Assembly (NCBI GenBank): GCA_963844325.1
Contig: CAWJNV010000002.1
Coordinates: 5,084,001-5,148,000, forward strand
Direction: 5' to 3'
Length of the DNA stretch: 64,000 bases
DNA from: CADCTQ01 sp963844325
Lineage (GTDB): Bacteria > Bacteroidota > Bacteroidia > Cytophagales > 172606-1
Position numbers and translations under genes: made by a program. The notes beneath the pieces were generated by a model. It searched no databases. It was not told the origin of the DNA and saw only the letters and a program-made list of their open reading frames with translations. Of the stretch, positions 57,547-64,000 are shown one piece after another. The stretch's first letter is position 1, and the number at the start of each line of letters is the position of its first letter.

Positions 57547-60189
57547 ATGTTCCCCTACTGCTTGCGCGTATGGCTGTTTGTTTGCCTGGCGGGTTGCGCA
57601 ACGGCGCTCCTGCCCGCGGCAGCGTACGGCCAGCCGCCCCGTACCCTTGCCCCTGCGCGGGTCAAAAGCCTGAAGCTCGCCCCCCAGCTACAGGCGGCTG
57701 ATCTTCCATCCACTGCCGCCGGGTACCGCGTGCAGGTAACCGACCGGGCGGCATTCAGTGACTGGGCCCGCCAACACCTGGCGGGGGTTGTCCTCAGCCC
57801 GGCCCGGGGAAATACCTTGCTGATCCGGGGGAAGGCGCCGGGCCTGTTGCAGCGCCTGGCCGACTGCCCCTGGGTCACTTTCGTGGACGTTCCCAACCGC
57901 ACCCCCGCCGAGGAGCGGGTATTGGACCGGCCGGACTGGACCCTCAACAAGGTGCTGGCGGTACACCGCTATTTTCCCCGGCTGAACGGCGCCGGCATGG
58001 CCGTGTCCATCAAAGAGCGGCCCTTTGACACCGGGGACATTGACTTCCGGGGGCGCGTCCTCGGACCAGCCGCCGCGGGGCCTCCCTTAAGCGACCACGC
58101 TACGACCATTGCCACGCTGATCGCCGGGGGAGGCAATTCGGCCCCCGACAGCCGCGGGGTTGCCTGGGGCGCCGGCCTGGCCAGTTCGGATTTTTCGGAC
58201 CTGTTGCCCGACGACGGCGACACCCTGCAACGCCGGGGCATCAGCGTGCAAAATCATTCCTACGGGGTAACCATTGAAAATTACTACGGCCTGGAAACGG
58301 CCGCCTACGACCAGCACTGCCGGGCCTACCCCGCGTTGATGCACGTATTTTCCGCCGGCAACCGGGGCGAAGAGGCCGTTTCCGGCGGGCCTTACGCCGG
58401 CCTGCCCGGGTTCTCCACCCTGACCGGCCAGTTCAAGCAGGCGAAAAATACCCTCTGCGTGGGGGCTACCGACCAGGTGGGGGAACGGCTCCCCCTGAGT
58501 TCGCAGGGTCCCGCCTACGACGGCCGCATCAAACCCGAACTGGTGGCCTACGCCAACGGGGGAACTTCGGAGGCCGCCGCGCTGGTTTCGGGCGTCTGCC
58601 TGTTGGTGCAGCAGGCCTACGGCCAGCACGACGGCGGCCGGCTGCCCCCCGCCTCGCTGGTAAAAGCCGCCCTGCTCAACAGCGCCGATGACGCGGGCCG
58701 GCCGGGCGTTGACTTCGAGACGGGTTTCGGCAGTGTGGACGCCCTGGGCGCCGTCCGTACCATCCGGGAAAAACACTTCGTCACCGACTCCCTGGCCGAC
58801 GGGCAGGAGCGGGAGACGCCGGTTACCGTCCCTTCCGGGTGCCCGGCGTTGAAAATCACGCTGGTGTGGAACGATCCGGAAGCCCGTCCGAATGCACCGG
58901 AAGCGCTGGTAAACGACCTGGACCTGGTACTGGTACACGTGGCCTCCGGGAGACGGTACTACCCCTGGGTGCTCAATCATTTCCCGCACGCTGATTCGCT
59001 CCGGCAACCCGCCACCCGCCGGGCGGACCACCTCAACAACGTTGAACAGGTCTCCGTCACCCAACCGCCGCCCGGCCCGTACCGCGTGTACGTGCGGGGG
59101 CACCGGGTCACGACGGCAAGGCAGGCATACAGCCTCGCGTTTACGGCCGAAGAAGGTTCCGCCTGGACTTTTCCGGTCGCCGGGAGCAACCTGCGTCCCG
59201 GGGCGCAAAACCTGATCCGCTGGGACTGGGGCGGGGCTGCCCCCACGGGCCGGTTGGAGTACCGGGTGATCGGGCATTCCGGCTGGCTGCCGGTTGATCC
59301 GGCCGTGCACCCGGCCGACGGTGCTTACCCATGGACGCCGCCGGCGCTTTCCGGCCGGGCCCAGTTGCGCCTCCTGGCGGCCGGTCAGACGCTCCTGTCG
59401 GATACGTTTACGGTATCGGTGCCGCCGCTGTTCACCGTTGGCCTGCGCTGCGGGGACCAGCTCATCCTGAACTGGCAAAAACTGGCGGGCGTAGCTCAGT
59501 ACCAACTCTACCGGCTGGGGGATGCCTACCTGGAACCTTTGCTGGTTACTGCCGATACGAGCTTCGTGGTGCGTGACCCGTCCGCGGCGGCGGGCTACTA
59601 CGCGGTGGCGCCGCTGCTGGCCGGTAGCCCGGGCGCCCGCACGTTTACCACCCCCAAGCCTGACCCGCAACGGGATTGTTACATTGCGCTGTTCGCGTTA
59701 CAGGCCCTGCACGGCGACAGTGCCGAACTCCGGCTGCAACTTACCAGTCTACACCAGTTGGAAGCGATCCAACTGGAGGCGTGGCGCGGGGGCGGCTTTC
59801 ACCCCGTGGCATTCCACCAGCCGGTTGATGGGTTATCCGTGCGGTTTACGGTCACGGGCCTTCGTCCGGGAATCAGCCGGTACCGGGCGCGGGTGGTAAC
59901 CACGGGGCAAAAAGCGTATTACAGCCGGCCCCTGGAGATTTACTACGCCCCCCCGCAAACCGTCCGGTTGTTTCCCAACCCGGTGCTCCGGGGACGGCCG
60001 GTCGGGTTCGTCAGCGGGAGCCGGCCGTCTTTGTGGCGGCTTTTCAACGGCGCGGGGGTGTTGCTGGAGGAGCACCCGGCGGACTCTGTGGGTCAGATTC
60101 CCACTGCCCACTTGCGCCCGGGCTTCTACCAGGTGTGCGTGCAGTTTGAAAACGGCACCCAGGTGTGTCAGGGGTTGGTTATTCAGTGA
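57547..60189 (+). CDS. S8 subtilisin-like protease with T9SS sorting domain
   Basis: 880 residues. Signal peptide, a short prodomain (about 30-135), then a subtilase core: His in SDHATTIATLIAG (about 184), an oxyanion Asn in FSAGNRGEEA (about 270) and Ser in GGTSEAAALVSG (about 338). The catalytic Asp segment is unusual, reading VSIKERPFDTGDIDF where VxDTG is normal, so the acid must be the Asp of PFDTG or is displaced. It is followed by a P-domain-like sandwich, FN3-like sequence and a T9SS domain (LFPNPVLRGRPVG to CQGLVIQ). It probably degrades protein outside the cell. It ends 3 bp before the stop of the convergent kinase gene. Confidence 0.87.
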   Translation: MFPYCLRVWLFVCLAGCATALLPAAAYGQPPRTLAPARVKSLKLAPQLQAADLPSTAAGYRVQVTDRAAFSDWARQHLAGVVLSPARGNTLLIRGKAPGLLQRLADCPWVTFVDVPNRTPAEERVLDRPDWTLNKVLAVHRYFPRLNGAGMAVSIKERPFDTGDIDFRGRVLGPAAAGPPLSDHATTIATLIAGGGNSAPDSRGVAWGAGLASSDFSDLLPDDGDTLQRRGISVQNHSYGVTIENYYGLETAAYDQHCRAYPALMHVFSAGNRGEEAVSGGPYAGLPGFSTLTGQFKQAKNTLCVGATDQVGERLPLSSQGPAYDGRIKPELVAYANGGTSEAAALVSGVCLLVQQAYGQHDGGRLPPASLVKAALLNSADDAGRPGVDFETGFGSVDALGAVRTIREKHFVTDSLADGQERETPVTVPSGCPALKITLVWNDPEARPNAPEALVNDLDLVLVHVASGRRYYPWVLNHFPHADSLRQPATRRADHLNNVEQVSVTQPPPGPYRVYVRGHRVTTARQAYSLAFTAEEGSAWTFPVAGSNLRPGAQNLIRWDWGGAAPTGRLEYRVIGHSGWLPVDPAVHPADGAYPWTPPALSGRAQLRLLAAGQTLLSDTFTVSVPPLFTVGLRCGDQLILNWQKLAGVAQYQLYRLGDAYLEPLLVTADTSFVVRDPSAAAGYYAVAPLLAGSPGARTFTTPKPDPQRDCYIALFALQALHGDSAELRLQLTSLHQLEAIQLEAWRGGGFHPVAFHQPVDGLSVRFTVTGLRPGISRYRARVVTTGQKAYYSRPLEIYYAPPQTVRLFPNPVLRGRPVGFVSGSRPSLWRLFNGAGVLLEEHPADSVGQIPTAHLRPGFYQVCVQFENGTQVCQGLVIQ

Positions 60190-60192
60190 GGG

Positions 60193-62943
60193 TCATTTTA
60201 CGTCTTCCCGTTTGAAGAACGCGCTGAAGGTTGAACCGACCCCTGCTTTGCTTTCCACTTCAATTTTGCCCCCGGCGTTCTCCATGATTTTCTTGACCAT
60301 GTACAGCCCCACGCCGGTTCCTTCCACGTGGTTGTGCAGCCGCTTGAACATGGCAAACAGTTTTTCCTGCCGGTCCTGCGTCAGGTCAATCCCCAAGCCA
60401 TTGTCTTCCACCGACAGCACCTGGTACGGCCCGGTCTGTTTCCCGTAAATCCGCACCCGCGGGCTCCGGTCGGGGGAACGGTACTTGATGGCGTTGGAGA
60501 GCAGGTTGTAGACGACCGAACGAAGGTTCTTTTCGGAAAAGTCAATCGTGGGCAACCCAGCTACGTCTACCTCCACGTGAGCCCCGGAAGCTTCAATGGC
60601 CGGTTTCAGGTCCAGCATTACCTCCCCGATGGTTTGTTCAACCGATACGGGGGTTACGGGCAGGTTGGCTTCCTTCTGTAGTTTGCTGATCTCCGTCAGG
60701 TCGCCGATGGTGCGCTTGAAGCGTTCCACCGATTCGAGGATCATCCGGGTGGTGTGTTCTACTCTTTCCGTTTGCAGGCTCTCGGGGGGAATGCTGCGGA
60801 TGAGTACTTTCATCAGCCCTTCGATGTTGTAAATGGGGGCTTTCAGATCGTGGGAAGCCGTGTACACGAAGTTGTCCAGGTCATTGTTGATGGCGGTAAG
60901 CTGGGCATTTTTCAGCGCCAGCGCCTGCTCGGCGGCTTTCAGGTCGGTAATGTCAACGCACGAGCTGATGTGACCAGCGTACGTGCCGTTGGGCCCCAGC
61001 CGGGGCGACACCACCGCGAGTTGCCACCGGTATTCCCCCTGGTGGCTGCGCAACCGGAATTCGCGTTTCAATACTTCCCGGTTGCGGAAAGCGGCGTGAA
61101 AGGCTTCCACAAAACCTTCCCGGTCTTCGGGGTGGAGCAGGTCGGCCCATCCGTAGTTGATCAGTTCTTCCATGGTGCGGCCCGTCAGCCGCAGCCATTC
61201 CCGGTTAAAATACACGGCGTTGCCGTCCGGGCCCGTCTGCGCGATGAGCACCGACGAAGCTTCCGCCATGGTCCGGAAGCGTTCTTCGCTTTCCTGGAGT
61301 GCTTCTTCGGCCTGCCGGCGGGCGGTAATGTCCTGGCAAACGCCCATGTAGTAGAGCGGGGTGCCCGCCCGGTCGCGGATCAGGGAAACGTTGTTGACCA
61401 CCCACACGATGCTGCCGTCGGGCTTGAAGTAGCGTTTTTCGATGCTGAACGGGGTTCCCGACTCCTTTGCTTCCCGGAGTTGCCGGAGGTTATTGTCCAG
61501 GTCGTCGGGGTGGGTAATGTCGCGCATGTTGAGGGCCCGCACTTCGGCACGGCTCCGTCCCAGGATGCGGCAGTACTGCTCGTTGGCGTAGGTAAGCTTT
61601 AAATCCAGATCGGCCAGCACAATGCCCACTACGGTTTGTTCGAACATGGCCGTCAGGCGGGCTTCTCTTTCGGCCAGGGCGGCCTCCATGACCTTGTGGT
61701 CGTGAATGTCGGTAGCCGTTCCCACCCAGCGGGTAATGGCCCCGGCCTGGTTGCGGATGGGCGCCCCCCGGTTCAAATGCCAGCGGTAGGCGCCGTCCGA
61801 AGCTCTTTTTACGCGTACTTCCAGTTCAAACACGTGGCCCGCGGCCAGGTACGCCTGCCAGCGGTCCAACTGCCGCCGGCCGTCGTCGGGATGCAGGGGG
61901 GCGGCCAGCAGGTCCCCGGCTTTCCCCGCGTGGGGGAGCGCCGCCCGGTGTTCCCCCGTGTAGTCGTACCAGTGCTGGTTGAGGTAGATCAGGTCGCCGT
62001 CTGCATCGGCCGTCCAGACGATCTGGGGCATGGTATCGAGCACGAGTTCTACCTTTTTGCGGGCCCTTACCTGCTCGGTCACCTCGTGCGCAAACACCAT
62101 TACGCCGTCCACCTGCCCCTGTTCGTTGCGCCGGGCCTGGCAGATAAACGTCCAGTACATCTCGTCCAGCGGCCCGCCTTCGCGCCGGGCCAGCATCAGG
62201 GGCATTTCCCGGGCTACGTACGTTTCCCCCGTCTGGTATACCTGCCCGACGATGCCGGGGATGGGCGTCTGCCGCATTTCGGGCAGCGCTTCCAGCAGGG
62301 GTTTGCCCAGCAGTTCCCGGCCGGGAAAAATCTGCCGGTAGGCCGGGTTGACCAATCCGTAGGCCAGTTGTTCGCCTTCAAAAATGGCAATGGGGGCCGG
62401 CGCCTCCTGGAAAAGCGTGTACAAGTGCTCCCGCAGCCGCCCGGCTTCGGCCAGGGCCTGCTGTTCGCTGGCCTGGCTCTTTAAAAGCTGCTGTTCGGTT
62501 TTAACCTTTTCGGTAACGTTGACCACCTGGTGCACAATGCACACCACTTCTCCCCTTTCGTCCAGGATGGGCGTGTTCAGGGGACTCCAGTACCGCTCCA
62601 CGAACTGGCCCGGGGCCTTGGGGTCGGGTACGTCGTAGTGCTGCAACGCCATCTGGTGCGGCTCTTTGGTGCGGAGTACCTGCTGGAGGGACGCTTGCAG
62701 GTTTCGAACCGCGTTGGCTTGCGGGGCCAGCGGGTTATCGGGAAACACGTCAAAAACGTACCGGCCCACGATCTGTTCCCGCTCCGTAAAGGTGACTTCC
62801 AGGTACGCATCACTTACCGCCCGGATGATCCACTCCGGCGAAAGGATCAGGGCATTGTGCGGCAGGGTTTCGAAGATCTTTCCGAAAGGCAGGGCTCCTC
62901 CGGCTGATTCTCGCGCCGGAGCGGCAGATGAATGACCAAGCAT
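60193..62943 (-). CDS. Multi-PAS sensor histidine kinase
   Basis: 916 residues. Five or more PAS domains run from about residue 25 to 680 (for example ILSPEWIIRAVSDAYLEVTF; TMPQIVWTADADGDLIYLNQ; MFEQTVVGIVLADLDLKLTY; ASSVLIAQTGPDGNAVYFNR), several followed by PAC motifs (YRWHLNRGAP, YRWQLAVVSP). HisKA has YTASHDLKAPIYN (His about 696). The ATPase has NLLSNAIKYR, SVEDNGLGID and GTGVGLYMVKKI. No membrane helix and no receiver: a cytoplasmic hub kinase. The ATG at 62943 is preferred to the TTG one codon upstream. No response regulator is adjacent. Confidence 0.92.
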   Translation of the reverse strand: MLGHSSAAPARESAGGALPFGKIFETLPHNALILSPEWIIRAVSDAYLEVTFTEREQIVGRYVFDVFPDNPLAPQANAVRNLQASLQQVLRTKEPHQMALQHYDVPDPKAPGQFVERYWSPLNTPILDERGEVVCIVHQVVNVTEKVKTEQQLLKSQASEQQALAEAGRLREHLYTLFQEAPAPIAIFEGEQLAYGLVNPAYRQIFPGRELLGKPLLEALPEMRQTPIPGIVGQVYQTGETYVAREMPLMLARREGGPLDEMYWTFICQARRNEQGQVDGVMVFAHEVTEQVRARKKVELVLDTMPQIVWTADADGDLIYLNQHWYDYTGEHRAALPHAGKAGDLLAAPLHPDDGRRQLDRWQAYLAAGHVFELEVRVKRASDGAYRWHLNRGAPIRNQAGAITRWVGTATDIHDHKVMEAALAEREARLTAMFEQTVVGIVLADLDLKLTYANEQYCRILGRSRAEVRALNMRDITHPDDLDNNLRQLREAKESGTPFSIEKRYFKPDGSIVWVVNNVSLIRDRAGTPLYYMGVCQDITARRQAEEALQESEERFRTMAEASSVLIAQTGPDGNAVYFNREWLRLTGRTMEELINYGWADLLHPEDREGFVEAFHAAFRNREVLKREFRLRSHQGEYRWQLAVVSPRLGPNGTYAGHISSCVDITDLKAAEQALALKNAQLTAINNDLDNFVYTASHDLKAPIYNIEGLMKVLIRSIPPESLQTERVEHTTRMILESVERFKRTIGDLTEISKLQKEANLPVTPVSVEQTIGEVMLDLKPAIEASGAHVEVDVAGLPTIDFSEKNLRSVVYNLLSNAIKYRSPDRSPRVRIYGKQTGPYQVLSVEDNGLGIDLTQDRQEKLFAMFKRLHNHVEGTGVGLYMVKKIMENAGGKIEVESKAGVGSTFSAFFKREDVK

Positions 62944-63023
62944 CAACGTAAAAAGCGGGTAAAAAATGCGGCCTACAACGCGTGGCCTGCCGTAAAAATA
63001 CCCACTATGACACGGCCCGCCAA

Positions 63024-63088
63024 ATGGTTGGATGGCTGTATGGCTGAATGGTTAATTGTCGCATTCAGCCATACAGCCATCCAACCAT
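63024..63088. repeat. Octamer-word hairpin repeat, copy 4
   Basis: Perfect 27-bp inverted repeat (63024-63050 and 63062-63088; starts atggttggatggctgtatgg) with an 11-nt loop. It lies 45 bp downstream of the stop of the minus-strand gene at 63134. Confidence 0.9.
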
Positions 63089-63133
63089 ATAGCCATATAA
63101 TCCTTTGTCCGTACACGTAAGCCGCCAGTGCCT

Positions 63134-63508
63134 TCAGCTGTACTTGAGTTTAACGTCTCCCAACGGGCCCGGGAAACGCATCTTGGCATCCTTGATTACC
63201 TCTACGTGCAGTTGCGGGCTGTTGTAGACCATCTTCAGCAGCACCCGGTAATTGGGCCGCTGCTCATCCACCTGCACGTAAGGCCATTCTGCCAGCGGGT
63301 AACAGGGATGGCTGGTCCGGATCGCCGTCTGCTTGCCGGCATCCAGCCGGGTCACCTGGAGGGTAAAGCGTTCGCTGTGCCAGCACAAGCTGAACATTTC
63401 CTGCCCGGGCGCAACGTCCAGGTAGAGAACCTGCTGGTCGCCCAAAGTAAGTACATCGTGTCGGCCCTGAATTTCCTTCCAGGAAGTATCAGCTAAATTT
63501 TCACGCAT
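63134..63508 (-). CDS. Hypothetical protein, 124 aa
   Basis: Not recognised. Starting at MRENLADTSWKEIQGRHDVL it alternates strands and turns (QQVLYLDVAPGQEMFSLCWH, RFTLQVTRLDAGKQTAIRTS, YRVLLKMVYNSPQLHVEVIK), a small beta-rich cytoplasmic protein. A longer frame adds 22 residues with no better start signal. It stands alone, followed by an octamer hairpin. Confidence 0.6.
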   Translation of the reverse strand: MRENLADTSWKEIQGRHDVLTLGDQQVLYLDVAPGQEMFSLCWHSERFTLQVTRLDAGKQTAIRTSHPCYPLAEWPYVQVDEQRPNYRVLLKMVYNSPQLHVEVIKDAKMRFPGPLGDVKLKYS

Positions 63509-63655
63509 CCCAGAAGCAGCGAATGGATAAGCCCACCGGACGGGGGCGATTCTGCGGCAAGTAAAGCTACCCAAATGTTGTCTGAATACGGAGTAAGCCG
63601 CGTCAAAAATTCACGGCCGTGGGTGCGTGCTCCGGCACGGGCAGGCTCCGGTATT

Positions 63656-64000
63656 TCAGCCGATCCGTAAATCCGTGGGTTGCTTCAACGCGTGCCAGTA
63701 CGTACGGGCTTGCTCTCCCGGGTGGGCGGCTAAATCCAGGATGTACTGGGCTATTTCTTCGGGTCCCAGCCACAGGTCCGGCACGTTGGCCCGCAGTTTG
63801 GTTCTCACCAGCGCAAAAGCCCCTACCCCGTACACCCGGATGTTTTTGGCTTGAAGCTCCTGGTGCAGCACCTGGCCCATCATTTTCTGGGCGGCCGCCA
63901 CCACCGAGATCACCCCGGCGTGCGGTATGGCAAATTCGGCGGCGCCGCCGTTGACCATCACGACCATTCCCGTTCCTTGCGCTTCCAGGGCGGGAACCAC
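63656..64000 (-). CDS. Short-chain dehydrogenase/reductase-like protein (5' partial)
   Basis: Only the C-terminal 114 residues are in the window; the frame runs off the right edge. VMVNGGAAEFAIPHAGVIS, AAAQKMMGQVLHQELQAKNI and VRVYGVGAFALVRT follow the SDR order (strand 5, active-site helix, strand 6), and LGPEEIAQYILDLA is the usual late helix. At the active site the expected Tyr of YxxxK is absent (GVISVVAAAQK), so the protein may be catalytically altered. Cofactor and substrate cannot be judged from this part. Confidence 0.65.
   Translation of the reverse strand: MVPALEAQGTGMVVMVNGGAAEFAIPHAGVISVVAAAQKMMGQVLHQELQAKNIRVYGVGAFALVRTKLRANVPDLWLGPEEIAQYILDLAAHPGEQARTYWHALKQPTDLRIG

Overview
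The window is high-GC Bacteroidota DNA, most likely Cytophagales (Spirosomaceae- or Hymenobacteraceae-like). The evidence is six intact C-terminal type IX secretion (T9SS) sorting domains, a SusC/SusD pair with a FecR anti-sigma and an ECF sigma factor, a LytS/LytTR pair, ABC-2 permeases fused to M1 peptidases, and -7 boxes of the TAnnTTTG type. I assign no species. No rRNA, tRNA, CRISPR array or complete insertion sequence was recognised.

Layout. 1-11.9 kb: the end of a secreted beta-helix/CBM6 protein, then a signalling neighbourhood (two receiver-only regulators, a small soluble histidine kinase, an NtrC-type regulator), an outer-membrane barrel, a PRC-barrel protein, a fatty-acid desaturase and a DoxX protein. 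11.9-17.8 kb: two inverted paralogous fibre proteins (26 and 16 copies of a 17-residue repeat, an S74 auto-processing domain, a T9SS domain), with what looks like the stump of a third between them. 18-26.2 kb: an overlapping operon of one ABC ATPase and two giant permease/M1-peptidase fusions. 26.8-33 kb: an acetyltransferase, a barrel-like protein, an alpha/beta hydrolase-LytS-LytTR operon, a Lys/Ala-rich protein and a flavoprotein monooxygenase. 41.2-55.3 kb: a polysaccharide-utilisation locus (ECF sigma, FecR, STN-SusC, SusD, two T9SS glycoside hydrolases, one with three CBM96-like modules) with a terminator at its end. 55.3-64 kb: a Tat-signal enolase-superfamily enzyme, a lipoprotein, a T9SS subtilase, a multi-PAS kinase, a small unknown protein and a partial SDR.

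The most interesting part is 33.4-41.0 kb, four co-directional genes whose domains recur in bacterial nucleotide-centred conflict systems and in animal Ca2+/innate-immune proteins: (1) a TRPM-like SLOG (LSDAT) sensor fused to a SLATT/DUF4231 membrane module; (2) a deoxyribosyltransferase/TIR-like domain, a TPR/TRAFs-binding-like region and a second SLOG domain; (3) an LRR-Roc-COR-TIR (Roco) protein; (4) a stand-alone RyR domain. I propose that the TIR or deoxyribohydrolase-like enzymes make an NAD- or nucleotide-derived signal that the SLOG/RyR proteins sense, with the SLATT membrane segments as effector. A nested palindromic, MITE-like element sits inside the island, and the LRR part of gene 3 is much more AT-rich than the rest, which suggests module exchange.

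Many gene 3' ends carry dispersed hairpin repeats. One family is built from 8-bp words (ATGGCTGA/ATGGTTGT-like) and occurs four times; another is built from GTTGTTCG-like words and occurs twice.
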